A stretch of 64,000 nucleotides of DNA from Enterocloster lavalensis (lineage in GTDB: Bacteria; Bacillota; Clostridia; Lachnospirales; Lachnospiraceae). The stretch spans positions 62,174 to 126,173 of the forward strand of contig NZ_CABJCG010000018.1 of NCBI RefSeq assembly GCF_902364025.1. The letters run 5' to 3'. Made by a program: the position numbers and the translations under genes. The notes below the pieces were generated by a model, which was given only the letters and a program-made list of their open reading frames with translations, was not told the origin of the DNA and did not search any database. How positions within the stretch are numbered: position 1 is the stretch's first letter; every line of letters starts with the position of its first letter. Positions 47,181 through 56,052 of this stretch are shown here, one piece after another.

Positions 47181-47280
47181 TTTGTTCTCCCTTCGCATTA
47201 ATTTTGTCAGAGCGCGCCGATGTCCGCCGCGCTCCTGGCGACAGAAGGTGGTGCCCCCAATCTGCCGCCGGTCTGTTGTT

Positions 47281-47943
47281 CTATTTCAAGGCCTGTTGGT
47301 AAAAGCCGTTGAAATCCGTAAAATCCTCCATGGCGTAATCCGCCAGCTGTTCCAGCTTTTCCCGGTCCCCATCCGCGGACGGGTCGCGGACCACGGCTAC
47401 CCGGTACCCCGCGCGCCCGGCGGTGGAGGCGGCAAAAAACGCATCCTCAAAGACCCAGACAGACTGCGGTTTGGGTCCGCCCAAACTGCGGTTCGCCAGG
47501 TGGTACACGTCGGGCCTGGATTTACCCTCCCCCGCCTGGGCGCAGGTGAAAATGCCCTTAAACCGCGACAGCAGCCCCAGCCGTTTTAAGGCTGCCTCCA
47601 CCAGCCGCCGGTCGCTGGAGGTGGCGACCGCCATGGGAATCCCGCGCTCCTGCAGCTGCCGCAAAAACGCCTCCAGCCCGGCTTTGGGCTGGGCCCGGTG
47701 GAAATAAAAGTCCTCAATCGCAGCGCTGACGCCGCAAACGATCTCCTCCCGGCTCTGGGACAGGCCGTAGCGGGCGATCAGGTAATCCGCGCCCTCGGCC
47801 ATGGACATAGGATAGAGAATTCTCCCCAGCCCCGGCTCCGGGACATACCCCAATCCCTCCAGATACAGGGCCGCGGCGTTGTCCCAGATGGGCATGGAGT
47901 CAAGCAGCGTGCCGTCCGCGTCGAAAATGGCCCCGGCAATCAT
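47281..47943 (-). CDS. HAD-superfamily phosphatase in the thiamine operon
   Basis: A 220-aa HAD hydrolase, beta-phosphoglucomutase subfamily. Motif I is FDADGTLLDSMPIW (note FDADG rather than FDMDG), motif II ATSSD, Lys in GKSRPDVY and motif IV FEDAFFA. Its ATG overlaps the thiE stop, so it is firmly in the operon. A role as thiamine-phosphate or pyrimidine-phosphate phosphatase is suggested only by context. Confidence 0.87.
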   Translation of the reverse strand: MIAGAIFDADGTLLDSMPIWDNAAALYLEGLGYVPEPGLGRILYPMSMAEGADYLIARYGLSQSREEIVCGVSAAIEDFYFHRAQPKAGLEAFLRQLQERGIPMAVATSSDRRLVEAALKRLGLLSRFKGIFTCAQAGEGKSRPDVYHLANRSLGGPKPQSVWVFEDAFFAASTAGRAGYRVAVVRDPSADGDREKLEQLADYAMEDFTDFNGFYQQALK

Positions 47944-48581
47944 GGGTTCACCATCCGCTCCACCGCCGCTTTTAAGTCCGCGGTGGCGGCTTCGATCTGC
48001 TTCTGGGCGAAAATAGCGCTGACCACGGCCACGCCGCAGATTCCGCTGCCCGCCAACAACCCCACGTTTCCGCGGTTGATCCCGCCGATGGCGATCACCG
48101 GGATGTCCACCGCGCGGCAGATGTCCCGCAGCGTCTCATAGGGGACGTCCGTGGCGTCCTGCTTGGTTCCGGTGGGAAACACAGCCCCCACCCCCAGGTA
48201 GTCCGCGCCCCGCTGTTGCGCCAGCAGCGCCTGTTCCACCGTTTGGGCGGAAACGCCGATGATCTTGTCTGCGCCAAGCCTGGCGCGCACATCCCCGGCC
48301 TCCATGTCGCTCTGGCCCACATGGACGCCGTCCGCGTCCACCGCGGCTGCGATCTCAACGCTGTCGTTGATCAGAAACGGTACCCCAAAGCGCCTGCAGA
48401 GCGTCTTTAGCTCTCTGGCCTCGGCCAGAAAATGCTCCTGGTCCAGCGCCTTCTCCCGCAGCTGGATAAAGGTGGCTCCTCCCCGGAGGGCCGCCTCCAC
48501 CTGCTCATACAGCGTGGCCCCGTTTAACCAGCTGCGGTCCGTCACCGCGTACAACAGCAAATCCTTTTTATCGCACCTCAT
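47940..48581 (-). CDS. thiE: Thiamine-phosphate synthase
   Basis: A 213-aa TIM-barrel enzyme coupling HMP-PP and thiazole phosphate. Seen are LLLYAVTDR, GATFIQLREKALDQ, FLINDSVEIAAAVDADGVHVGQSD, GVSAQTVEQA, YLGVGAVFPTGTK and VIAIGGINRGN. Overlaps thiM by 14 bp upstream and the HAD gene by 4 bp downstream. Confidence 0.96.
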   Translation of the reverse strand: MRCDKKDLLLYAVTDRSWLNGATLYEQVEAALRGGATFIQLREKALDQEHFLAEARELKTLCRRFGVPFLINDSVEIAAAVDADGVHVGQSDMEAGDVRARLGADKIIGVSAQTVEQALLAQQRGADYLGVGAVFPTGTKQDATDVPYETLRDICRAVDIPVIAIGGINRGNVGLLAGSGICGVAVVSAIFAQKQIEAATADLKAAVERMVNP

Positions 48582-49389
48582 ATTTTGCCCCCCTTTCCAG
48601 CTCCCGGCCGTCCATATTACAGATCGCGTCGATGATGCGGCTGCGGTAAGCGGCGTTGCCGTCCCCCGGTTCCATGTGCAAAAAGCCGATCTCTCCAGCC
48701 AGCCCCATCAGGCAGACCGCGGCTGCCGCGGCCTCCAGGCAGTTGCCGGGATTTGCAGCCACGTAGGCAGCCGTAAGGGCGGACAGCTGGCAGCCGGTTC
48801 CGGTAACCTTTCCCATCTCCGGGCGGCCATTGCGGATCACATAGCAGCGCTCAGCGTCCGCCACCAGATCGATAGCCCCCGTCACGGCCACAATGGCCCC
48901 GTCTCTGGCGGAGAGATCCTTCACAAAGGCGATTGCGGATTCCAGATTGTCCTCCGTCACCACATCCTCCACGCTGGCGTCCACCCCCCGGGTGTTGCCG
49001 CTGCCCGCTGCCAGCGTCTTGATCTCAGACATATTGCCGCGGACAACGGTGAACCGGATCTCCCTTATCAATCTTCTGGCCGTATCGGTGCGCAGGGTGC
49101 TGGCCCCCGCTCCCACCGGGTCCAGAACCACCGGGTGGTTCAGGGCCTGCGCCGCCTTCCCCGCCTTCAGCATGGACGGAATGGTGCGGCTGTTCAGGGT
49201 GCCGATGTTGATGTTGAGGCCGCTGCAGATAGCGGTGATCTCCTCCACTTCCCCCTCGTCGTCGGCCATAATGGGGCTTGCGCCGCATGCTAACAGCACA
49301 TTAGCCACGTCGTTGACCGTGACATAGTTGGTGATATTGTGAATCAGGGGTACCGTGTTCCTCACATTTTCCAGACAGGTTTTAAACAT
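48568..49389 (-). CDS. thiM: Hydroxyethylthiazole kinase
   Basis: A 273-aa kinase that salvages the thiazole moiety. Visible are PLIHNITNYVTVNDVANVLLACGASPIMADD, VVLDPVGAGAS, VVRGNMSEI and VTGTGCQLSALTAAYVA with the catalytic Cys. AGGAGG before the ATG at 49389 sets the start; an upstream open stretch is the riboswitch region. First gene of the operon, which has salvage and coupling genes but no thiC/thiG, so this locus does salvage rather than de novo synthesis. Confidence 0.95.
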   Translation of the reverse strand: MFKTCLENVRNTVPLIHNITNYVTVNDVANVLLACGASPIMADDEGEVEEITAICSGLNINIGTLNSRTIPSMLKAGKAAQALNHPVVLDPVGAGASTLRTDTARRLIREIRFTVVRGNMSEIKTLAAGSGNTRGVDASVEDVVTEDNLESAIAFVKDLSARDGAIVAVTGAIDLVADAERCYVIRNGRPEMGKVTGTGCQLSALTAAYVAANPGNCLEAAAAAVCLMGLAGEIGFLHMEPGDGNAAYRSRIIDAICNMDGRELERGAKYEVR

Positions 49390-49449
49390 TGTGTTTCCTC
49401 CTCTTTCTCTCCGGCCGCGCTGGCGGACCATCGGTCCATTGCATCCAAT

Positions 49450-49490
49450 AAAAAAGCTGCGATGCAACCAATGAAAGGCAGCATCACAGC
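49450..49490 (-). terminator. Riboswitch-controlled terminator ahead of thiM
   Basis: GCTGTGATGC pairs with GCATCGCAGC, followed by six T, about 60 bp before thiM. Confidence 0.85.
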
Positions 49491-49512
49491 GATATGATAC
49501 AAGTGGCTATGG

Positions 49513-49597
49513 TTCCCTACGTTGGCATTATCCAAATCAGGTTAAGGGTCGAAGCAGTCTCAGCTTCCTCTCAGCCCACTACTGTGAGCTCCCCGCT
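49513..49597 (-). promoter_or_regulatory. TPP riboswitch
   Basis: The minus strand contains the thi-box elements GGGGAGCTCACAGTAGTGGG, CTGAGAGG, GACCCTTAACCTGATTTGGA and TAATGCCAACGTAGGGA in canonical order. Bound TPP should favour the downstream terminator and shut the thiM-thiE-HAD-thiD-cytX operon. Confidence 0.97.
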
Positions 49598-49616
49598 TTT
49601 TGATTTTACGAACTCT

Positions 49617-49644
49617 ATTATACACTGGTTTGCAGATTATTCAA
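49617..49644 (-). promoter_or_regulatory. Promoter of the thiamine operon
   Basis: TTGAAT (49639-49644), 16-bp spacer, TATAAT (49617-49622), just upstream of the riboswitch. Confidence 0.65.
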
Positions 49645-49751
49645 GCATTTTTTGACAAATACCGCCGGAGTGCCGCCGGAGAAATGACGCCGAAGGCCAC
49701 CGGATGGACGCCGCGCAACCACGGCGCCGCGCTCCCGGGTACAGGCCCCCG

Positions 49752-50900
49752 TCACCACTCCGCGATGGAACCGTCCCGGTGGCGCCACACGGGATTTTTC
49801 CAGCTGTGGGGCGTGCGGTTTTCCTCCAGCACCAGCTCCCGGTTGACCTCCACGCCGATACCGGGCTTTACCGGCAGCCGGACATAGCCGTCCACGAACG
49901 CGAAATCCTCCTTGTTCTTCACATAGTCCAGAACAGACTTGCCTACATTGTAGTGGATGCCCATGCTCTGCTCCTGGATCACCGCGTTGTAGCTGGTGGC
50001 GTCCACCTGCAAACAGGAGGCAAGGGCGATGGGACCTAAGGGGCAGTGGGGAGCCAGCGCCACGTCGTGGGCCTCGGCCATGGCCGCGATCTTCTTCACC
50101 TCGGTGATTCCGCCCGCGTGGGAAAGGTCTGGCTGGATAATATCCACTCCGCCGCTGGCAAACAGGCGCTTGAAATCATATTTTGTGAACAGACGCTCGC
50201 CGGTGGCGATGGGGATGTTGCAGCAGTCCGCGATCTCCTTAAACAGCTCCATATGCTCGCAGAGCACCGGCTCCTCCAGGAACATGGGATCGAACTCCTC
50301 CAGCTTCTTCGCCAGCACCTTGGCCATGGGCTTGTGCACCCGGCCGTGGAAATCCACCGCGATGCCGAAATACTTGCCGCAGGACTCCCGGATGGCGGCT
50401 ACCCGCTCCAGCACCTGTTCCACCTTCTCGTAGCTGTCGATGTACTGCAATTCCTCGGTGGCGTTCATCTTCACCGCCGTGAACCCGGCGTCCTTTCGCT
50501 CCTTTGCGGCCGCGCCCACGTCCGTGGGACGGTCGCCGCCCACCCAGCTGTAAACCCGCATGCGGTCCCGGCAGGCTCCGCCCATGAGCTCGTACACCGG
50601 CGCGTTAAAATATTTGCCCTTGATATCCCACAGCGCCTGGTCGATGCCCGCGATGGCGCTCATCAGCACGCCGCCGCCCCTGTAAAATCCAGCCCGGTAC
50701 AGGGTGGTCCAGATATCCTCAATCCGTCTGGGATCGGCCCCGATCAGGTACTCGCTCATCTCCTCCACGCAGGCCTGTACCGTGGCCGCATGGCCTTCCA
50801 GCACGGCCTCCCCCCAGCCGCACAGACCGTCGTCCGTACAAATTTCCACAAATCCCCAGCGGGGACGCACCAGATATGTGTTCACTGACTTGATCTTCAT
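49752..50900 (-). CDS. dgoD: D-galactonate dehydratase family enzyme
   Basis: A 382-aa enolase-superfamily dehydratase turning galactonate into 2-keto-3-deoxygalactonate. N-terminal capping domain (YLVRPRWGFVEICTDDGLCGWGE), barrel metal ligands in IAVDFHGR, FLEEPVL and IATGERL, and His in SHAGGIT and LAPHCPLGP. Third gene of the kdgK-aldolase-dgoD set. The length and motifs agree with DgoD. Confidence 0.92.
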   Translation of the reverse strand: MKIKSVNTYLVRPRWGFVEICTDDGLCGWGEAVLEGHAATVQACVEEMSEYLIGADPRRIEDIWTTLYRAGFYRGGGVLMSAIAGIDQALWDIKGKYFNAPVYELMGGACRDRMRVYSWVGGDRPTDVGAAAKERKDAGFTAVKMNATEELQYIDSYEKVEQVLERVAAIRESCGKYFGIAVDFHGRVHKPMAKVLAKKLEEFDPMFLEEPVLCEHMELFKEIADCCNIPIATGERLFTKYDFKRLFASGGVDIIQPDLSHAGGITEVKKIAAMAEAHDVALAPHCPLGPIALASCLQVDATSYNAVIQEQSMGIHYNVGKSVLDYVKNKEDFAFVDGYVRLPVKPGIGVEVNRELVLEENRTPHSWKNPVWRHRDGSIAEW

Positions 50901-50943
50901 CGATTTTTCCTTCTCCTTTTGACAATTTCAGAACAGCCAACAC

Positions 50944-51591
50944 TCAGCCCTTGTAAGCCGCCCTGCCCGCGTTGGCCCGTTTCACCAGCTCCGCCACATA
51001 GGCGGCGCAGGCCTTCCAGTCCTTAGCCTTAACCGCTTCCTTTGGCATAATATTGCTGCCCAGGCCCGCGCCCAGATAGCCCCGGCGGAAGAACTCTTCA
51101 ATGTTGTCCGCACTCACGCCGCCGATGGCCACGTACTCCGTGTCGTCAAAGGGGCCTTTCAGGCTCTTGATATAGGACATGGGCATATCCCCGGCCGGGA
51201 ACAGCTTCATGGTGTGGTAGCCGTGGTTCACGCACACGGCCACGTCGGAGGGCGTCAGCGCCCCCGGCAGAAACGGCACCTTTTGCTCCCGGCACCACTC
51301 CAGCATCTCCGCCTGGGTGGACGGGGTCAGCAAAAATCCGGCTCCAGCCTCCAGCGCCTTTTCAGCCCGCTCCGGTGTGATGGCCGTGCCCGCGCCGATC
51401 ATCACGTCCTCCCCGAATTCCTTCCGAAGCATGGCGATCTGCTCATATCCATGTACCGAGTTAAGCGCCACCTCAAAAATCTTCACCCCACCGGCCACCA
51501 CGGCCCCGGCATAGTCCAGAGTGTCCTCAAGGGCCACGTTCCGCATGATCGCCAGCACCGGGCGCTCCGCAAATACTTCCCGCATATCCAT
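50944..51591 (-). CDS. 2-dehydro-3-deoxy-6-phosphogalactonate/gluconate aldolase
   Basis: A 215-aa class I aldolase that cleaves KDPGal (or KDPG) to pyruvate and glyceraldehyde 3-phosphate. Motifs are PVLAIMRN, GAGTAITPERAEKALEAGAGFLLTPS, the Schiff-base Lys in HTMKLFPAGD and VAIGGVSADNI. AAGGAG upstream of the ATG at 51591. Placed between the kinase and the dehydratase, it completes the pathway. Confidence 0.92.
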   Translation of the reverse strand: MDMREVFAERPVLAIMRNVALEDTLDYAGAVVAGGVKIFEVALNSVHGYEQIAMLRKEFGEDVMIGAGTAITPERAEKALEAGAGFLLTPSTQAEMLEWCREQKVPFLPGALTPSDVAVCVNHGYHTMKLFPAGDMPMSYIKSLKGPFDDTEYVAIGGVSADNIEEFFRRGYLGAGLGSNIMPKEAVKAKDWKACAAYVAELVKRANAGRAAYKG

Positions 51592-51653
51592 AAATTTCTC
51601 TTCTCCTTTCTGCCACAACAAACGGCTTTCGCCGTAAACTCCATTTTCAGGTT

Positions 51654-52601
51654 TTAACGGTAAATCTGCGCGCGGTTCTCCAGAATCCGCTGCAGCTTTC
51701 TCCGGTCCGGGTACCCTTCCGTGTCCCCGTCCGTCTCCGTGGCCATGGCTCCGGCCACAGCGCCCATACGTCCGCAGGTCTGAAGGTCGCAACCCTCCAA
51801 AACCCCGGCCAGAAACGCGGCGTTAAAAGCGTCTCCCGCCCCGATGGGGTCCACCGGCCGGCAGGGCCAGGGCTCCAGATACAGAATCTTTTTTCCGTCG
51901 GAGGCCCACGCGCCGTTTCCGCCGTCCTTTAAAACCGCCAGCTGGACCGCTCCGTCCCCGTACACGGCCGCGAAGATTTCCTCCGGGCTCTCTCCACCGT
52001 ACAGAACCTTCGCCTCGTCCAGTCCCATGAGCAGGATCTGGCTCTCCCGGCAAAAATCCCTCAGCATAGGCGCGTAATCCCGATCTCCCCAGAGCTTGCG
52101 GCGGATATTTGGATCAAAGCTGATCCGCCCCCCGTGGCGTTTTGCCAGCTCCACCGCGCGCTCCACGGTCCGGCGGCAGCTCTCCGACAGGACCGGCGTG
52201 ATCCCCGTGATGTGCAGAATCTCGGCCTCCTCAAACAGGCTTTCATCCAGGTCCTCCGGCTCCATGGCGCTGGCCGCGGAGTGTTTCCGGTAATAGTAAA
52301 CCGCCGTCTCTCCCCGGCTGGTCTCCTTGAACATGATCCCCGTGGGGTTGGCCTCGTCAAAGCGCACCGCCCGGGTGTCCACGCCCTCGGAGCGGATCAT
52401 ATTCTGAACATAGTGGCCAAACTCGTCCTCCCCCAGCCGGCTGATCCACAGCACCTCGTGCCCCAGCTTGGCCAGTCCCACCGCCAGGTTGCTCTCCGCC
52501 CCGGCGATCCGCGGGTGAAAGCTGCTCACATAGCGCAGCGGCGCGGCCGAATCCGGCGAAAAGCACACCATCGTCTCCCCAAGTGTTATCACCTTTGCCA
52601 T
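51654..52601 (-). CDS. kdgK: 2-keto-3-deoxy sugar acid kinase (PfkB family)
   Basis: A 315-aa PfkB kinase: ITLGETMVCFSP, AGAESNLAVGLAKLGHEVLWISRLGEDEFG, VLKDGGNGAW and the catalytic DPIGAGDAFNAAFLAG. It phosphorylates the KDGal/KDG produced by the dehydratase. First gene of the galactonate set; no dedicated transporter or regulator is adjacent. Confidence 0.92.
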   Translation of the reverse strand: MAKVITLGETMVCFSPDSAAPLRYVSSFHPRIAGAESNLAVGLAKLGHEVLWISRLGEDEFGHYVQNMIRSEGVDTRAVRFDEANPTGIMFKETSRGETAVYYYRKHSAASAMEPEDLDESLFEEAEILHITGITPVLSESCRRTVERAVELAKRHGGRISFDPNIRRKLWGDRDYAPMLRDFCRESQILLMGLDEAKVLYGGESPEEIFAAVYGDGAVQLAVLKDGGNGAWASDGKKILYLEPWPCRPVDPIGAGDAFNAAFLAGVLEGCDLQTCGRMGAVAGAMATETDGDTEGYPDRRKLQRILENRAQIYR

Positions 52602-52700
52602 TCCCTTATCCCTCTTTCTTTAATGATATATTTGTAACAGGTCAGGACGGCTGGAAAACCGGATACCCTGAATTGTCCTGTTTTAAATACTGTTATTCCG

Positions 52701-53621
52701 TCAGGCTCTGGCCGCCTCTTTCCCCGCGGCCCGGCGGCCCGCCTGCCCGGACTCCACCCGGGAGTACAAAAGCACGCCGCCCACCGTCACCAGACCGCCC
52801 GCCACCTGAAGCGCGGCCGGGATTTCCCCAAACAGCATCATAGCGAACAGGGAGGCCGCCACCGGCTCGCACAGCTTGGAGGCTGAGACAAAGGATGGCG
52901 AAAAATACTTCAGGCACCAGCTGAAAATGCTGTGCCCCAGTAAGGTGGAGAACACCGCCAACAGCAGTCCCACCACCACGGAGCTCATCCCGTGCCCGGT
53001 CAGGCTCTGTCCGGAAAAAAACGTGGCCCCGCACAGGGAAAGCGCGCAGAATACATAGACGATGAAGGTGTAAACCGTGGTGCTCATCCCCCGCCGGACC
53101 TGCCGCCCGATCAGGGTGTACACCGCGGAGAACATGGCAGCCGCCAGGGCCAGGGCGTCGCCCCACAGATGGTTCCCTCCGGCGGAGTAATCCGACAAGG
53201 CGATCATCAGACTGCCCGCCACGGTGACCGCAATGCTGGCAGCCGCCATTTTCGGAATCCGGCCTCCCAGCACCACCAGAAATCCCACGGCCACCCAGAT
53301 CACCTCCGTGCACACAATCGCCGTGGAGCTGGCCACCGACGTCTGGTTCAGGGACTCAAACCACGCCGTGAAATGCAGGGCCAGGAAAATCCCGCTGACC
53401 GCGCACAGAACCACGGTCCGCCGGTCCGCCGCCGCCAGCTCCTTGCGGAAGTTCCGGCTCCCAAATACCATGGGCAGCATCAGCGCCACGGTCCACAACA
53501 GCCGGTAGGCGGCCGTCACCACCGAAGGTGCCTGGGAGTATTTTACAAATATTGCCGAGAGGGAGACTCCCAGAATCCCCACCACAATCATACTCATCGG
53601 ATGCTTCTCAAACCATTTCAT
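52701..53621 (-). CDS. EamA/DMT-family transporter
   Basis: A 306-aa protein with ten expected helices and duplicated EamA domains (ILGVSLSAIFVKYSQAPSVVTAAYRLL and GDALALAAAMFSAVYTLIGRQVR). The substrate is unknown; many DMT members export metabolites. ATG at 53621 with GAGG upstream. It begins 11 bp after the response regulator stop, so it is likely controlled with the two-component genes. Confidence 0.9.
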   Translation of the reverse strand: MKWFEKHPMSMIVVGILGVSLSAIFVKYSQAPSVVTAAYRLLWTVALMLPMVFGSRNFRKELAAADRRTVVLCAVSGIFLALHFTAWFESLNQTSVASSTAIVCTEVIWVAVGFLVVLGGRIPKMAAASIAVTVAGSLMIALSDYSAGGNHLWGDALALAAAMFSAVYTLIGRQVRRGMSTTVYTFIVYVFCALSLCGATFFSGQSLTGHGMSSVVVGLLLAVFSTLLGHSIFSWCLKYFSPSFVSASKLCEPVAASLFAMMLFGEIPAALQVAGGLVTVGGVLLYSRVESGQAGRRAAGKEAARA

Positions 53622-53631
53622 CTCATTGCCT

Positions 53632-54264
53632 CTAATCCAAATTATTTTTAACCGCAAACACCGCCAGCTGGGTCCGGTCCTTAAGCTCCAGCTTTTCCAG
53701 AACCCGCGACAGATTGTTGCGCACCGTACCCTCCGCCAGGTACAGGGTCCGGGCGATCTCCCGGTTGTCCATTCCCTGGGCCACCAGGCGCACGATATCC
53801 CGTTCCCGGTCCGTCAGGTTGAACGCCCCAGGCCCCGGTTCCGGCTTAGCCGATGGGGTTTCCCGCAGGGAGCGGAACACACTGTCCCCGAACACCCGCA
53901 CGCCGGTGCACACCGCTTTCACCGACCGGATCACCGCGTCGTCCCCCATTTCCTTTAAAATGTACCCGTCCGCGCCGTTTTCCAGGGCCGCGTCCACGGT
54001 CTCCCGGTCGTCAAAGGTCGTCAGCACCAGGATCTTCACCCCGGGCAGTTCCTCCTTGATGCGCCGGATCGCGTAGGCCCCGTCGTACTCCGGCATACGC
54101 ATGTCCATGAGCGCCACGTCCGGTTTTTTCTCCTTACACAGCAAAAAGGCCTGAAGGCCGTCTCCGGCCAGGCCCGTTACCTCTATATCCCCATCCTGCT
54201 CCAGGATGGCTTTTAACCCCTGGCGCAGGATTTGTATATCGTCCGCAATTACCACCTTTATCAT
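53632..54264 (-). CDS. NarL/FixJ-type response regulator
   Basis: A 210-aa regulator: receiver domain with DD at 8-9, phospho-Asp D54 (VALMDMRMP) and Lys in YILKEMG; C-terminal LuxR HTH (LTDRERDIVRLVAQGMDNREIARTLYLAEGTVRNNLSRVLEKL). Its ATG overlaps the kinase stop by 4 bp. Its most likely target is its own operon, including the EamA transporter gene. Confidence 0.95.
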   Translation of the reverse strand: MIKVVIADDIQILRQGLKAILEQDGDIEVTGLAGDGLQAFLLCKEKKPDVALMDMRMPEYDGAYAIRRIKEELPGVKILVLTTFDDRETVDAALENGADGYILKEMGDDAVIRSVKAVCTGVRVFGDSVFRSLRETPSAKPEPGPGAFNLTDRERDIVRLVAQGMDNREIARTLYLAEGTVRNNLSRVLEKLELKDRTQLAVFAVKNNLD

Positions 54265-55946
54265 AGCGTTTTCCCCTCCGGTTCCACGGGCAGCCGGATC
54301 GTGATTCCAAATCCCGCTCCCTCCTCCGACGCCACCCGCACCTGTCCGCCCGCAGCCTCCACCCGGCGGTAAATCCCCGCCAGGCCGTTACCCCGGTGAA
54401 TCTGCCCGCAGCCCCGGCCGTTGTCAAAGATGTAAAATGCCAGGCCGTCGCCGGAAAATTTCAGGATCGCGTCCACATGGGTGGCGGCCGCGTATTTCAT
54501 GCAGTTGGTCAGCGCCTCCTTAAAGCTTGGGAGAATGACCGGGCACAGATGGCTGTAGCGGGGGCTGTCCGTCCCCTGAACCGTCACCTCCACCTCGAAC
54601 TCCCGGATGCTCTCCGCCAGTCGGCGCACCCCCTGGGACACCAGGCCGTCGGCGCCCATGGCCCGCAGATTGTTGATGGAACAGCGCAGCTCCCGGATTC
54701 CCCCGGCCGCCAGCTCCTCGGCCTGGATCAGGTAAGTCTCCAGCTCCGCCTGCTCCCCTGCCTCTTCCTTGCGGCCGATGCGGACCAGCTTGAGCAGGGA
54801 ATTGATCATGGTCAGGGTGTGGCCCGTGGTGTCGTGGACCTCCTGGGCGATCCGGTTGCGCTCCTGCTCCACGGCCAGGCGCTCCCCCTGGACCGCCAGC
54901 TCCCGCTCCCGCTCCAACAGCTCATAGTACCGGCTCACATCCATGGCCAGCACCGTTCCCGCCTGAAAATGCCCGCTCCGGTCCCGCCTGCTCCTGCGGC
55001 GGATTTCCAGCCTGCGCTCCCCGGACCGGACCAGGAAACGCTGCTCCTGCTCCCGGGAAACGGAATCGGCATCCGGTACCGGCAGATTCTGCGCGCAGTC
55101 CTCTGGCGACTCCTCCAGCCGCTCCATCCCGCGCACCGCCTCCTCGAACACGGCCATTTCATCCCCGTTTTCCACCCCGAACCAGTCCTTCGCCACCGCG
55201 TTGGCGCAGGTGATGCGGCCGCGCTCATTGTAGACCAGCACCGCCTCCGGCAGCTCCGCCAGAATCTGCCCGAAGGCCAGGGAGTTCACGTCCAGGAAAT
55301 CGTACCGGTACACCGCCAGAAGCATAATCAGGCTGGACACGGAGAAAGCCGGGGGCGTCAGGTCAAAGCCGGTCTGAACCGCCCCGGAAATGTGCAGCAG
55401 GTTAAACAACAGCGGCACGGCCGCGGAAACCAGAATCATGGCGATGTGCAGGGCGCGCACCCGGTATCTGCGGAAATTCCCCGCCACCGCGGCCATTCCC
55501 GCCACCACGCAGGCGTAGGTAAATACCACGTGCAGCATAAACGCCGGGCCGTAGACCACATTTCCCACCTCGAACTCAGCGTAGAACAGGTGATGAACTT
55601 CATTGGTCAGCAAAACGGCGTAGTTGACCGCCGGCAAGCCCCACAGCAGAACCATCCCCCACAGGGGCATGGGCTTTCCCCCATACCGGAGGGCGAACAC
55701 CAGCCACGCCGGGCCGATGAAGCAGATGCCCACATAGGAAACCGCGTAAGCCGTGTAAAGCCCTTCCCGGGACTGCACAAACCCCAGAAACAGCTGGGGT
55801 ACGCACCAGACCACAATGAGCAGCTGGCAGGCGATAAACGCGCAGACCGTCCGGTTCCGGTCCGCTTTCAACAGCAGCCAGACCGCCGAGTAAAGGGACA
55901 TGGCGATGGCCGCCAGATAGGTAATATTGAGCAGGACATCAAACAT
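54261..55946 (-). CDS. Seven-helix histidine kinase (HisKA_3)
   Basis: A 561-aa sensor kinase. Residues 1-220 form a 7TM sensor region of the HisK_7TM type, followed by a PAS domain (about 225-340). HisKA_3 carries the phospho-His in RNRIAQEVHDTTGHTLTMINS, and the HATPase is at the end (SFKEALTNCMKYA, FDNGRGCG, GNGLAGIYRRVEAAGG). GGGAG before the ATG at 55946. The stimulus is unknown. Confidence 0.93.
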   Translation of the reverse strand: MFDVLLNITYLAAIAMSLYSAVWLLLKADRNRTVCAFIACQLLIVVWCVPQLFLGFVQSREGLYTAYAVSYVGICFIGPAWLVFALRYGGKPMPLWGMVLLWGLPAVNYAVLLTNEVHHLFYAEFEVGNVVYGPAFMLHVVFTYACVVAGMAAVAGNFRRYRVRALHIAMILVSAAVPLLFNLLHISGAVQTGFDLTPPAFSVSSLIMLLAVYRYDFLDVNSLAFGQILAELPEAVLVYNERGRITCANAVAKDWFGVENGDEMAVFEEAVRGMERLEESPEDCAQNLPVPDADSVSREQEQRFLVRSGERRLEIRRRSRRDRSGHFQAGTVLAMDVSRYYELLERERELAVQGERLAVEQERNRIAQEVHDTTGHTLTMINSLLKLVRIGRKEEAGEQAELETYLIQAEELAAGGIRELRCSINNLRAMGADGLVSQGVRRLAESIREFEVEVTVQGTDSPRYSHLCPVILPSFKEALTNCMKYAAATHVDAILKFSGDGLAFYIFDNGRGCGQIHRGNGLAGIYRRVEAAGGQVRVASEEGAGFGITIRLPVEPEGKTL

Positions 55947-56052
55947 ATTGGTTCTCCCACGGTATATCGCTTTCAAAGAGTCAGGCAGAGCGCAGCCGCC
56001 CTGCCCGTACCCTGATTATACGATATGTCTACAGTTTCTGTCAAAGCAAATG

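Noticed and set aside
54396..56015. 539-codon plus-strand open frame
   Set aside because: Antisense shadow of the histidine kinase; Gln/His/Arg-rich translation without homology signals.
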